Source: UBA1546 sp049302185
GTDB taxonomy: Bacteria > Nitrospirota > Thermodesulfovibrionia > Thermodesulfovibrionales > UBA1546
Direction: 5' to 3'
Length of the DNA: 64,000 bases
Assembly (NCBI GenBank): GCA_049302185.1
Contig: JBAQLV010000027.1
Location: forward strand, 4,033-68,032
This document shows positions 50,978 through 60,121 of this stretch, piece by piece. Each line of letters opens with the position of its first letter. Positions within the stretch are counted from its first letter, which is position 1. The notes beneath the pieces are model-generated. The model made no database searches. It was not told the origin of the DNA and saw nothing but the letters and a program-made list of their open reading frames with translations. The translations under genes were made by a program, and so were the position numbers.

Positions 50978-51550
50978 ATGAGACTGAACAGCCTCTTAGC
51001 AGATAAAAAGGCTTCCATCCTGGGAAAATGGTTTGATGTAATAATAGAAAGTTACCCTCCTGACACCTCAAACTTTTTAAAGAATCAGAGTAACCGATTT
51101 GCCAATCCAGTAGGGTCAACTATATCTAAGGGGATAGAAAATATATTTGATGAACTCATCAGAGGACTCAATAAGGAAAAAACTTTGGAGTTTCTTGATA
51201 ATATTGTGAGGATAAGGGCGGTTCAGGATTTTACTCCCTCTCAGGCCGTTTTTTTTATCTTCCCTCTGAAGAGAATTATCAGGGAAGAACTCCGCGTTGA
51301 AATAGCCGAAAAACAGTTATCAGATGAGATTCTATCTCTTGAATCCACTATAGACAACCTCGCACTTTCAGCATTTGATATTTACATGAAGTGCAGGGAA
51401 AAGATTTATGAGATAAAGGCTAATGAAGTTAAGAGCATGACCTTCAGGCTTTTACAGATGGCTAACCTGATAAATGACGCTGATGGGCACGAACCTGATT
51501 TCAAAGGAAACAATAATCTTAAAATAAAAAGAGGAGAGGTAAAGAAATGA
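50978..51550 (+). CDS. RsbRD N-terminal-domain protein
   Basis: 190 residues, start at ATG 50978 (MRLNSLLADKKASILGKWFDVI) with GGGAGGG upstream; upstream in-frame start is within repeats. All-helical RsbRD_N domain, related to the RsbR regulators of the stressosome. It is coupled to dsrM by a 4-base overlap. Proteins of this type recur immediately upstream of dsrM in sulfate reducers, so a DsrMKJOP-linked sensory or regulatory role is likely but unproven. Confidence 0.8.
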   Translation: MRLNSLLADKKASILGKWFDVIIESYPPDTSNFLKNQSNRFANPVGSTISKGIENIFDELIRGLNKEKTLEFLDNIVRIRAVQDFTPSQAVFFIFPLKRIIREELRVEIAEKQLSDEILSLESTIDNLALSAFDIYMKCREKIYEIKANEVKSMTFRLLQMANLINDADGHEPDFKGNNNLKIKRGEVKK

Positions 51551-52536
51551 GAATCCTATTTTCCTTCTTTGCTGTTATTGCGCTTGTTCTGTCTGCTTAC
51601 GCAGGGGTGGAGATAGCAAACCTTCAATTTCTTTTTGGAGTTGTTATTCCCTATGCTGCAATTGCAATATTTATCTTGGGTTTCATCTATCGTGTGCTGA
51701 AATGGGGAAACTCTCCTGTGCCGTTCCGCATACCTACGACCTGCGGACAACAGAATTCTCTGCCATGGATAAAACAGAATAAGATTGAAAACCCATCAAG
51801 CATTTTAGGCGTCATCATCAGGATGGCGCTTGAAGTGCTGATATTCCGCTCACTCTTCAGAAATTTAAAGACACAGCTTCAGGAAGGCAAGATTGTCTAT
51901 GGAGAGGCTAAATGGCTCTGGCTGGCAGGACTGGCATTCCACTGGTCATTCCTTATCATCTTTGTCAGGCACTTCAGGTTCTTCCTTCAGGACACCCCTT
52001 CATTCTTAAAGGCTATTGAGGGACTTGATAGTTTTCTGCAGGTGGGCGTACCGCTGCTTTATATGACAGATGTTGTTCTTCTCGGGGCTGTAACATATCT
52101 GTTTTTTAGAAGAGTTTTCATACCACAGGTAAAATATATCTCCCTTGCAGCCGACTACTTCCCGCTTTTTCTGATATTTGGCATAGCCGCATCAGGCGTG
52201 TTAATGAGATATTTTTACAAGGTGCATATTGTGGGTGTGAAGGAACTCGCTATGGGACTTGTAAGCTTAACCCCTGTGATACCTCAGGGTATAGGCGTCA
52301 TTTTCTATATCCATCTGTTTTTGATATGCATATTGCTTGCCTACTTCCCGTTGAGCAAGCTGATGCATATGGGCGGGGTCTTCCTCAGTCCTACAAGAAA
52401 TCTGGCAAACAACAACCGCGCTGTGATGCATGTCAATCCATGGAATTATCCGGTTAAGGTTCATACATATGCAGAATATGAGGACGACTTTAGAGATAAA
52501 ATGAAAGCAGCTGGATTACCAGTAGAAAAGGAGTAA
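51547..52536 (+). CDS. dsrM: DsrM, cytochrome b-type membrane subunit
   Basis: 329 residues, about six membrane helices, narI/HdrE-like. It carries two b-type haems (histidines in LAFHWSFLIIFVRHFRFF and further helices) and exchanges electrons with menaquinone. First catalytic gene of the dsrMKJOP operon; 4-base overlap with the RsbRD gene and two bases from dsrK. Confidence 0.94.
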   Translation: MRILFSFFAVIALVLSAYAGVEIANLQFLFGVVIPYAAIAIFILGFIYRVLKWGNSPVPFRIPTTCGQQNSLPWIKQNKIENPSSILGVIIRMALEVLIFRSLFRNLKTQLQEGKIVYGEAKWLWLAGLAFHWSFLIIFVRHFRFFLQDTPSFLKAIEGLDSFLQVGVPLLYMTDVVLLGAVTYLFFRRVFIPQVKYISLAADYFPLFLIFGIAASGVLMRYFYKVHIVGVKELAMGLVSLTPVIPQGIGVIFYIHLFLICILLAYFPLSKLMHMGGVFLSPTRNLANNNRAVMHVNPWNYPVKVHTYAEYEDDFRDKMKAAGLPVEKE

Positions 52537-52538
52537 AT

Positions 52539-54146
52539 ATGGCAGAACCAAAACCAGAAGAACTTGCGAGGATAGACTACAAGCCGCCTAAAAAAGGATG
52601 GATGGATACCCCTACCGTATTCAAGAAGGGCATGTTTTGCTATGGCAACAAGCCAAAATCTCTTGAAACAGTTGGATTCCCGAATGCACGCAAATGGTCA
52701 GTCTTAGATGAAGACTGGAAGTTGCCCGAGAATTGGCAGGAAATTTTTATTGAAGGGCTGCGTGAGCGGGTAAGTAAATACCGTTCTTTTCGACTTTTCT
52801 TAGATATTTGCGTGCGGTGTGGCGCCTGCGCCGACAAATGTCACTATTTCATCGGTAGCGGAGACCCTAAAAATATGCCAGTACTGAGAGCCGAACTTCT
52901 CAGATCAATCTACAGAAAATACTGCACTACGTCTGGAAAGATTATGGGTAAGATTGCAGGAGCGCGTGATCTGACAATCGATGTGCTTAAAGAACTCTGG
53001 TATTATGCCTTCCAGTGCTCCGAATGCAGGCGATGCTCGGTGTTTTGCCCTTACGGTATTGATACTGCTGAGATTACGATCCTTGTAAGAGAGCTTCTCA
53101 ACCTCCTCGGATTAAATATTGAATGGATTGCCGGACCTGTCGCCAATTGCTGGCGGACCGGAAATCATCTTGGTCTCCAGCCCCATACCATTAAAGATTC
53201 CTTCGAGATGTTCGTTGATGACATAGAGACTTATACCGGGATAAGGGTAAATCCAACCTTTAACAGGAAGGGTGCTGAAATCCTTTTCGTTGTACCCTCT
53301 GGAGATTTATTTGCAGACCCGGGCACGTATACTACGATGGGCGAACTTTTGCTCTTCCATGAGCTTGGGCTTGATTACACTTGGAGTACATTTGCCTCTG
53401 AAGGCGGCGATTTTGGTCTCTTTACTTCGAATGAGATGGCAAAGAGACTGCATAATAAAATCTATGAAGAAGCCAAGAGGCTGAAGGTGAAATGGATAAT
53501 GGGTGGAGAATGTGGTCACATGTGGAGGGTATGGCATCAGTATCATAATACATGGTATGGACCTGTAGATTTTCTTGAAGAACCTGTCTCTCCAATAACA
53601 GGCACGAAATTCGAAAATACAAAATCCAATAAGACTGTTCATATATGTGAATTTACTGCTGATCTCATCAAACACGGTAAACTGAACTTAGATCCGAGCA
53701 GGAACGACAATTTGATCTTAACGTACCACGATTCATGTAACACTGCAAGGGGAATGGGAATCCTTGAAGAACCGAGATATATCATCAAGAACGTATGCAA
53801 CCATTTCTATGAAATGCCTGAAGACACCATAAGGGAACAGACTTTCTGCTGCGGTAGCGGTTCCGGGTTAAATGCATCAGAAAACATGGAGAATAGGCTG
53901 AGGGGAGGCCTTCCGCGTGCAAATGCCGTTAGACATGTGCATCAAAAATATGGAGTCAATACGCTTGCATGTATCTGTGCAATAGACAGGGCAGTTTTTC
54001 CGCCACTTATGGATTATTGGGTTCCTGGGGTAAATGTAACTGGTGTGCATGAGATGGTAGGTAACGCCCTGGTGTGCAAAGGGGAAAAGAAACGAACTCA
54101 GAATCTACGAGGTGACCCACTTCCTGGAAAGGAGGCTAAAGAATAA
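52539..54146 (+). CDS. dsrK: DsrK, HdrD-like Fe-S catalytic subunit
   Basis: 535 residues. Two [4Fe-4S] motifs: CVRCGACADKC (91-101) and CSECRRCSVFCP (160-171); two CCG-type domains follow, including the C-terminal FCCGSGSG. Proposed catalytic site for DsrC trisulfide turnover, on the cytoplasmic face and bound to DsrM. GGAG precedes the ATG. One-base overlap with dsrJ. Confidence 0.94.
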   Translation: MAEPKPEELARIDYKPPKKGWMDTPTVFKKGMFCYGNKPKSLETVGFPNARKWSVLDEDWKLPENWQEIFIEGLRERVSKYRSFRLFLDICVRCGACADKCHYFIGSGDPKNMPVLRAELLRSIYRKYCTTSGKIMGKIAGARDLTIDVLKELWYYAFQCSECRRCSVFCPYGIDTAEITILVRELLNLLGLNIEWIAGPVANCWRTGNHLGLQPHTIKDSFEMFVDDIETYTGIRVNPTFNRKGAEILFVVPSGDLFADPGTYTTMGELLLFHELGLDYTWSTFASEGGDFGLFTSNEMAKRLHNKIYEEAKRLKVKWIMGGECGHMWRVWHQYHNTWYGPVDFLEEPVSPITGTKFENTKSNKTVHICEFTADLIKHGKLNLDPSRNDNLILTYHDSCNTARGMGILEEPRYIIKNVCNHFYEMPEDTIREQTFCCGSGSGLNASENMENRLRGGLPRANAVRHVHQKYGVNTLACICAIDRAVFPPLMDYWVPGVNVTGVHEMVGNALVCKGEKKRTQNLRGDPLPGKEAKE

Positions 54147-54562
54147 TGAAGATATATGACGGAGGAAAAATATTCGTTGGCTTGATTATCTTTGTCGCCC
54201 TTTTTGCGTCTCCATTCTATCTGAATATGGGCAAGGCTGTGGCTAAACCCGAGCTTAAATTTGACACACCTGAAATTCAAAAGATGGAAAAGGAAACAGG
54301 GAAAAAACAGTGTGTTGAACCCAAGGAGATTATGAGACCGGAACACATGCAGATGCTTAATAGCTGGAGAGATGCTGTTGTGCGCAATGGAGATAGAGAC
54401 CAGATAATCATCAGCGGGCAGAAATACGACAAGAGCCTTCAGAACGGATGCATGAAATGCCACTCTAACAAAAAGGATTTTTGCGATAAATGCCACAACT
54501 ACGTGGCTGTAAAACCATACTGCTGGGATTGCCATATTGAGCCAAAGGAGAAGAAGTCATGA
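54146..54562 (+). CDS. dsrJ: DsrJ, triheme cytochrome c
   Basis: 138 residues with an uncleaved-type N-terminal helix (10-28) and three CxxCH motifs: CMKCH (102-106), CDKCH (113-117), CWDCH (126-130). Cys56 (KKQCVEPKE) corresponds to the conserved extra cysteine seen as an unusual haem ligand in DsrJ. Periplasmic electron carrier of the complex. Overlaps dsrO by four bases. Confidence 0.93.
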   Translation: MKIYDGGKIFVGLIIFVALFASPFYLNMGKAVAKPELKFDTPEIQKMEKETGKKQCVEPKEIMRPEHMQMLNSWRDAVVRNGDRDQIIISGQKYDKSLQNGCMKCHSNKKDFCDKCHNYVAVKPYCWDCHIEPKEKKS

Positions 54563-55395
54563 GCATGAACAGAAGAGAATTTTTAAAAATAGCCGGAATC
54601 TCTACAGTAGTCGGACTTGGCGGCACAGCGGTTTTCAATAAGATACGGGAAGGCGCTCTTGAGGCTGCCCAGATTGCGCCTAATACATCAGCTCTTACAG
54701 CAAAGCAATGGGCAATGGTTATTGATATGGAAAAATTCAAATCAGAGGAGACAGTCAAGAAGGTGATAGATGCATGTCACCGCATTCATAATGTGCCGGA
54801 CTTCGGCAATCCCAAGGATGAGGTCAAGTGGATATGGACCGAAACCTTTGAGCATTCTTTCCCCGGGCAGGAACATAAATTCATGCCTGAGGATATGAAA
54901 CACAAGCCTTTTCTATTGCTCTGCAACCATTGTGATAATCCTCCCTGCGTAAGGGTATGTCCCACAAAGGCAACATTCAAGAGGAAAGATGGTATCGTGA
55001 TGCATGATATGCACCGGTGCATCGGCTGCAGATTCTGTATGGCAGCCTGCCCTTTTGGAGCAAGGAGCTTTAATTATCGCGACCCTCGCGGCAAGGATGC
55101 AAACGGCAACCCCTTTATAAAAGAGGAGAATAAAGAATATCCAACAAGAATGATAGGTGTTGTGGAAAAATGCAACTTCTGCTATGAGAGGCTTGCAAAA
55201 GGTCTTAAGCCTGCATGCGTGGAAGAATCGAACGGGGCATTGGTATTTGGCGATCTTGATGATCCCGCATCCGAAATTAGAAAGATTCTCGCTTCAAAAC
55301 ATACCATCAGGCGCAAGCCGGAACTCGGGACAGAGCCGAACATCTATTACATAATAGGAGGAAATGACTATGCTGTTGTACCTGAAATCAGATGA
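54559..55395 (+). CDS. dsrO: DsrO, periplasmic Fe-S subunit with Tat signal
   Basis: 278 residues. Twin-arginine signal NRREFLKIAG (4-13) followed by a hydrophobic stretch; then ferredoxin-like clusters CNHCDNPPCVRVCP, CIGCRFCMAACP and CNFCYERLAKGLKPAC. Needs TatC/TatB, both present at 14 kb. Transfers electrons between DsrJ and DsrP. Confidence 0.94.
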   Translation: MSMNRREFLKIAGISTVVGLGGTAVFNKIREGALEAAQIAPNTSALTAKQWAMVIDMEKFKSEETVKKVIDACHRIHNVPDFGNPKDEVKWIWTETFEHSFPGQEHKFMPEDMKHKPFLLLCNHCDNPPCVRVCPTKATFKRKDGIVMHDMHRCIGCRFCMAACPFGARSFNYRDPRGKDANGNPFIKEENKEYPTRMIGVVEKCNFCYERLAKGLKPACVEESNGALVFGDLDDPASEIRKILASKHTIRRKPELGTEPNIYYIIGGNDYAVVPEIR

Positions 55396-55431
55396 GCATT
55401 ACGCTCTGTTCGGAACAGGAGGTAACTTATA

Positions 55432-56604
55432 ATGCTTGAAAAGGCTTTAAAAGGAGGCAAACGATACTGGACATGGGTGTTTTTCCTTCTTGCTTTAGTA
55501 GGAGTTGGCACTGTTTATTACCTTAAGCAGTTCAGTTACGGATTAGGCATAACAGGTCTCAGCAGGGACGTTTCATGGGGTCTTTACATAGGGCAGTTCA
55601 CATTCCTCGTCGGCGTAGCTGCATCCGGCCTCATGCTTGTTCTGCCATACTACCTGCACAATTTTAAACAGTTCGCAAAGATTACGATACTCGGTGAGTT
55701 TCTGGCTGTATCAGCAGTCACGATGTGTATGCTATTCATCTTTGTTGATCTGGGGCAGCCTATGAGGATTATGAATGTGTTACTTTATCCGACTCCTAAC
55801 TCAGTCCTGTTCTGGGATGCAATGGTTTTAAGCGTCTATCTTGCCTTGAATATAATTATTGGCTGGGTTGTTCTTGGCTCTGACAAGAAAGGCATTGCTC
55901 CTCCAAAATGGGTTAAACCATTAATTTATCTTTCAATAGCATGGGCGCCCTTAATCCACACAGTCACCGCATTTCTCTATGCAGGAATTCCCGGAAGGCA
56001 CTTCTGGCTGACTGCGATCATGGCTGCACGATTCCTTGCATCCGCATTTTCAGGAGGCCCGGCGCTGCTTATAATCCTTGCTCTGATTATAAGGAAATTC
56101 ACAAAGTTTGACCCCGGGAAAGAGGCTATCCAGACACTCGGAAAGATTGTCACATACTTTATGATAACAAACGTCTTCTTCTTCGGCCTTGAGTTCTTCA
56201 CAGCATTCTACAGCAATATACCCGGGCACATGCATCCATTCGTATACCTCTTTGCAGGTCTTGATGGACATGCCAAACTTGTACCATTGATGTGGACATC
56301 TGTAATATTTGCCATCGCCTCTATTGCCCTTCTGCTATTCCCTGCTGTAAGGAGGAATGAGTCAACTCTTGCTATAGCTTGTGCTATGGTCTTTATCTCC
56401 CTCTGGCTTGACAAGGGATTCGGCCTCATTATTGGCGGATTTGTTCCTAACATGTTCGAGAAGGTGACAGAGTACTGGCCGACAATGCCTGAGACGTTTA
56501 TAATAATAGGTGTCTGGGCAGCGGGATTTCTGGTGTTAACGATACTCTATAAGATTGCAATAACAGTGAGGGAAGAGACTGCAGGGATAGAAATAGAGCA
56601 CTGA
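55432..56604 (+). CDS. dsrP: DsrP, NrfD-like membrane subunit
   Basis: 390 residues, ten predicted membrane helices (WTWVFFLLALVGVGTVYYL at the start), NrfD/PsrC family. Second quinone-reactive subunit of the complex. GGAGGT precedes the ATG; 36 bases after dsrO. Confidence 0.93.
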   Translation: MLEKALKGGKRYWTWVFFLLALVGVGTVYYLKQFSYGLGITGLSRDVSWGLYIGQFTFLVGVAASGLMLVLPYYLHNFKQFAKITILGEFLAVSAVTMCMLFIFVDLGQPMRIMNVLLYPTPNSVLFWDAMVLSVYLALNIIIGWVVLGSDKKGIAPPKWVKPLIYLSIAWAPLIHTVTAFLYAGIPGRHFWLTAIMAARFLASAFSGGPALLIILALIIRKFTKFDPGKEAIQTLGKIVTYFMITNVFFFGLEFFTAFYSNIPGHMHPFVYLFAGLDGHAKLVPLMWTSVIFAIASIALLLFPAVRRNESTLAIACAMVFISLWLDKGFGLIIGGFVPNMFEKVTEYWPTMPETFIIIGVWAAGFLVLTILYKIAITVREETAGIEIEH

Positions 56605-56666
56605 AAAGCATTCTCACTTAAAAGAAAGTTTTGAACAACCTAAATTTTTAAGGAGGTGAAGTTTAG

Positions 56667-56852
56667 ATGTGGCTTGTAACAGTGGATGTAGAAAAATGTG
56701 AAGGATGCGAGGAGTGCGTTAACAACTGTCCTGTCAGCGTTTTTCAGATGAAGGACGGCAAGGCAGACCCTTATCAGGCAGACCTATGCGAGGGTTGCGA
56801 AACCTGTGTAAGCGTCTGTTCAACAGGAGCAGTTACTCTTAAGGAAATGTAG
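56667..56852 (+). CDS. 2x[4Fe-4S] ferredoxin
   Basis: 61 residues with two CxxCxxC...CP/S clusters: CEGCEECVNNCP and CEGCETCVSVCS. Low-potential electron carrier, co-oriented with and 62 bases after dsrP; AGGAGGT upstream. Probably the last gene of the dsr transcript, since a strong terminator follows. Confidence 0.9.
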   Translation: MWLVTVDVEKCEGCEECVNNCPVSVFQMKDGKADPYQADLCEGCETCVSVCSTGAVTLKEM

Positions 56853-56876
56853 AGCTTTCCCTAAAACAATAAAATA

Positions 56877-56910
56877 AAAAAGGGGACACAGAATCTCTGT
56901 TTCCCTTTTT
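56877..56910. terminator. bidirectional rho-independent terminator after the dsr block
   Basis: AAAAAGGGGACACAGA pairs with TCTGTTTCCCTTTTT through 14-15 bp with one mismatch, loop ATC, with A- and T-runs on both flanks. It separates the ferredoxin gene from thrS. The following 120 bases to thrS contain no further feature I can support. Confidence 0.85.
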
Positions 56911-57036
56911 TATTTATTGAGGCTCTCTGTGAAGTTTCAAAATTATAACACTTCCTATTTATTGGCTGTAACTGTATAGTTCTTGTATATTATTCACTGA
57001 TTTTCACTATAGATTTGTTTTGAATTTTAAAGGAGG

Positions 57037-58791
57037 ATGAAGATTAACCGTAACGCTGTCAACTTTGACTCGCCCGAAGGCAGGGAGATTTACAGGCACA
57101 GCGCATCCCATATCATGGCGCATGCCGTAAAGGAGATTTTTCCTACTGTAAAACTTGCAATAGGCCCGGCAACAGACGAGGGTTTTTATTACGATTTTGA
57201 TATGGACAGGCCGTTTACACCGGAAGACCTTGGCTTGATAGAAAACAAAATGAAAGAACTAATAAAAAAAGATAACCCGTTTACAAGAAAAACTATGACG
57301 AGGAAAGATGCGATAGAGTTGTTTGAAAAGATGGGCGAGGATTACAAAGTAGAGATCCTCTCGGAGATTGCAGATGATGAAGTATCCGTATATGAAGAGG
57401 GAGGATTTGTAGACCTGTGCAGGGGGCCCCACGTTCCGGCAACGGGCTTTATTAAGGCGTTCAAGCTCCTCAGCATTGCAGGCGCATACTGGCGCGGAAG
57501 CGAAAAGAACAAGATGTTACAGCGGATATACGGAACTGCATTTGCTGATGAAAAGTCTCTAAAGGATTACCTTGTCTTTCTTGAAGAGGTCAAAAAAAGA
57601 GACCACAGAAAACTCGGCAAAGAACTTGACCTTTTCAGCATCAGCGAAGATATTGGGCCGGGATTAATCCTCTGGCATCCTAACGGCGCAATTATAAGAA
57701 AAACTATAGAGGATTTCTGGAGGGATGAACATTACAAAGCCGGTTATAATCTCCTCTATTCACCGCACATAGCAAAGCTTAACCTCTGGCAGAGGAGCGG
57801 GCATCTTGATTTCTACAGAGAAAATATGTATTCACCGATGGAAATAGAAGGCATAGAATATGAACTCAAACCAATGAACTGTCCGTTCCATATAAGCATC
57901 TACAAAAGTTCTCTCAGGAGTTACAGGGAACTTCCAATCAGGTATGCAGAGCTTGGAACCGTTTACAGATATGAGCGTTCTGGCGTGCTCCACGGGCTTT
58001 TAAGAGTCAGAGGTTTTACACAGGATGACGCACACATATTCTGCAGGGAAGACCAGATAGAAAGCGAGATATTAAGCATCCTTGACTTCACGCTTTTTAT
58101 TCTTAAGACATTCGGCTTTGATTCATATGATGTTTACCTTTCAACCATGCCGGAGAAATATGTCGGCACGCTTGAAAACTGGGAAAGCTCAACAAACGCC
58201 CTGAAACAGGCGCTTGAGAAAAAAGGGCTGTCATACCGGGTAGATCCGGGCGAAGGTGTTTTCTACGGCCCGAAAATAGACATAAAGATAAAAGACTCAT
58301 TGAACAGGTCATGGCAGTGCAGCACAATTCAGGTTGACTTTAACAACCCGGAGAGGTTTGATGTTACTTACAGGGGAAGCGATGGAAAAGACCACAGGCC
58401 TATAATGATCCACCGCGCCCTTATGGGCTCACTTGAAAGGTTTTTCGGAATTCTCATAGAGCATTACGCCGGTGCATTCCCATTATGGCTTGCGCCCGTT
58501 CAGATCGGAATACTCACAATTGCAGAAAGACATTCCGATTATGCGCTAAAAACTGCTGACACCTTAAAGCTTAATGGAATCAGGATTGAGACCAATCTTG
58601 AAAATGAAAAAATCGGATATAAAATCAGAGAAGCCACTATCAGAAAAGTGCCTTATTTGGTTATAATAGGTGACAAAGAATCAGATGAGAACAAGCTGAC
58701 GGTAAGAAAGCGCAATGGTGAAAACATGGGCTCGTTTACAATAGGCGAGCTTATAGAGATAATAAAGACTGAAATAGGAAGCAGGCATTAA
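57037..58791 (+). CDS. thrS: threonyl-tRNA synthetase lacking the TGS domain
   Basis: 584 residues. The N-terminus begins directly at the editing domain (EIYRHSASHIMAHAVKEIFP); the ~60-residue TGS domain of typical bacterial ThrRS is missing and I see no remnant upstream. Catalytic core has zinc ligands (MNCPFHISIYK..) and class II motifs (RYERSGVLHGLLRVRGFTQDDAHIF). The start is uncertain: AAAGGAGG abuts ATG 57037 with no spacing; an ATT at 57043 is six bases from it. First gene of thrS-infC-rpmI-rplT-pheS. Confidence 0.93.
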   Translation: MKINRNAVNFDSPEGREIYRHSASHIMAHAVKEIFPTVKLAIGPATDEGFYYDFDMDRPFTPEDLGLIENKMKELIKKDNPFTRKTMTRKDAIELFEKMGEDYKVEILSEIADDEVSVYEEGGFVDLCRGPHVPATGFIKAFKLLSIAGAYWRGSEKNKMLQRIYGTAFADEKSLKDYLVFLEEVKKRDHRKLGKELDLFSISEDIGPGLILWHPNGAIIRKTIEDFWRDEHYKAGYNLLYSPHIAKLNLWQRSGHLDFYRENMYSPMEIEGIEYELKPMNCPFHISIYKSSLRSYRELPIRYAELGTVYRYERSGVLHGLLRVRGFTQDDAHIFCREDQIESEILSILDFTLFILKTFGFDSYDVYLSTMPEKYVGTLENWESSTNALKQALEKKGLSYRVDPGEGVFYGPKIDIKIKDSLNRSWQCSTIQVDFNNPERFDVTYRGSDGKDHRPIMIHRALMGSLERFFGILIEHYAGAFPLWLAPVQIGILTIAERHSDYALKTADTLKLNGIRIETNLENEKIGYKIREATIRKVPYLVIIGDKESDENKLTVRKRNGENMGSFTIGELIEIIKTEIGSRH

Positions 58792-58859
58792 ATATATAAT
58801 GTATATAATTCAGTACGCATAAGGCGTTATGTTTCACAAATAAAAATGGAGGTGAAAGT

Positions 58860-59360
58860 ATAAGCAAACACATAAGGGTAAACGAACAGATAAGGGCAAA
58901 GGAAGTCAGGCTTATTGACGCTGACGGTAACCAGGCAGGGATTGTTTCTGTCAGAGAGGCTTTAGAACTTGCTGACCAAAGAGAACTTGATCTGGTGGAG
59001 GTATCGCCTGAGGCAAATCCTCCAGTCTGCAAACTGCTTGATTTTGGTAAATATAAATACCAGATGAGCAAAAAGCAGGCTCCGAGCAAAAAGATTGACA
59101 TAAAAGAGATAAAGATAAGACCTCAGATAGGCATACACGATCTGGAGTTGAAAGTAAGGAATATACGGCGTTTTCTGGATGAAGGGCATAAGGCTAAGGT
59201 GATGATGTTCTTCAGGGGAAGAGAGATGGCAAGACCGGAGCTTGGATTGATGGTTTTCGAAAAGCTGACCCAGATGCTGCCCGGCAAGTTTAATATAGAG
59301 ATGAAGTCAAAACTTGAGGGTAATCATATTACCATGGTAATTGGGCCGAGCAGCAAATAG
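58860..59360 (+). CDS. infC: translation initiation factor IF-3, AUA start
   Basis: 166 residues. Homology to IF-3 begins immediately: ISKHIRVNEQIRAKEVRLID, then CKLLDFGKYKYQ. The codon in the start position is ATA (58860-58862) with GGAGGTG at ideal spacing; no ATG, GTG or TTG is available in the first 45 codons except GTG 58995, which would delete half the N-terminal domain. A rare start (AUU in E. coli) allows IF-3 to repress its own translation, and AUA would serve the same way. Standard position after thrS. Confidence 0.93.
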   Translation: MSKHIRVNEQIRAKEVRLIDADGNQAGIVSVREALELADQRELDLVEVSPEANPPVCKLLDFGKYKYQMSKKQAPSKKIDIKEIKIRPQIGIHDLELKVRNIRRFLDEGHKAKVMMFFRGREMARPELGLMVFEKLTQMLPGKFNIEMKSKLEGNHITMVIGPSSK

Positions 59361-59425
59361 TGAACAGTGAATAGTGAACAGTCGTCAGTTTCTGACTCTT
59401 CACTAAATACTATTCACTAACGACT
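59359..59425. repeat. inverted heptamer repeats between infC and rpmI
   Basis: Left GTGAACA, GTGAATA, GTGAACA, GTCGTCA; right CTTCACT, TATTCAC, TAACGAC (inverse). Begins at the infC stop codon. Confidence 0.85.
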
Positions 59426-59442
59426 ATAATTAGGAGGAATAG

Positions 59443-59640
59443 ATGCCAAAGATGAAAACACATAGAGGGGCGGCAAAGAGATTTAAGGTTACAGGCACAG
59501 GGAAAATAAAGAGGAGCAAGGCTTATAAAAGCCATATCCTTACAGGCAAACCCTCAAAAAGAACAAGAAAGCTTAGGACTGCGACTCTCGTTTCAAAAGC
59601 AGAGCACAGCAAAATAAAAAAACTTTTACCATATATGTAG
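59443..59640 (+). CDS. rpmI: 50S ribosomal protein L35
   Basis: 65 residues, very basic, typical length and motif (MPKMKTHRGAAKRFKVTGTG; HILTGKPSKRTRKLR). AGGAGG upstream of ATG. Large-subunit assembly. Heptamer arrays flank it on both sides. Confidence 0.98.
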   Translation: MPKMKTHRGAAKRFKVTGTGKIKRSKAYKSHILTGKPSKRTRKLRTATLVSKAEHSKIKKLLPYM

Positions 59641-59724
59641 ATAAAGTTATAGATAAAGTTAAGAGTGAAAAGTTATAAGTTAAGAGTTACAGTCTCCAAC
59701 TTTCAACTTTCAACTTTCAACTTT
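59641..59724. repeat. inverted heptamer repeats between rpmI and rplT
   Basis: Left GTTATAA, GTTAAGA, GTTACAG; right three TTCAACT units (inverse of AGTTGAA). The array starts right after the rpmI stop. Confidence 0.85.
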
Positions 59725-59741
59725 GATTTAGGAGGATTAAA

Positions 59742-60101
59742 ATGCCAAGGGCTAAAGGTGGATTTAAAACAAGACAGAGAAGAAAGAAAGTTCTTGAACA
59801 GGCAAAGGGCTATTATAGCGCAAAGAGCCGTCTATTCAGGATAGCAACAGAAGCGGTTGACAAGGCGCTGCAATATGCTTACAGAGACCGCAAGGTAAAA
59901 AAACGCGAGTTCAGGTCTCTCTGGATTATAAGGATCAATGCGGCTGTCAGGGCAGCAGGTTTGACTTACAGTCAATTTATTGCAGGGGTCAAAAAGGCAA
60001 AGATTGCTCTCAACAGGAAAGCATTGGCTGATATGGCTTACAATGATCCAGAGGCATTCAGCGAACTCACAGAGTCAGTTAAGAAAAAGCTTGCTGCATA
60101 A
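59742..60101 (+). CDS. rplT: 50S ribosomal protein L20
   Basis: 119 residues, typical L20 (MPRAKGGFKTRQRRKKVLEQAKGY; SQFIAGVKKAKIALNRKALADMA). AGGAGG upstream. Assembly protein and translational repressor of its own operon in several bacteria. Confidence 0.98.
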   Translation: MPRAKGGFKTRQRRKKVLEQAKGYYSAKSRLFRIATEAVDKALQYAYRDRKVKKREFRSLWIIRINAAVRAAGLTYSQFIAGVKKAKIALNRKALADMAYNDPEAFSELTESVKKKLAA

Positions 60102-60121
60102 AAGAGGCGGCAGCTCACCAA

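Noticed and set aside
58995..59360. infC starting at GTG 58995.
   Set aside because: It would remove most of the IF-3 N-terminal domain, whose codons are intact upstream behind a strong ribosome site.
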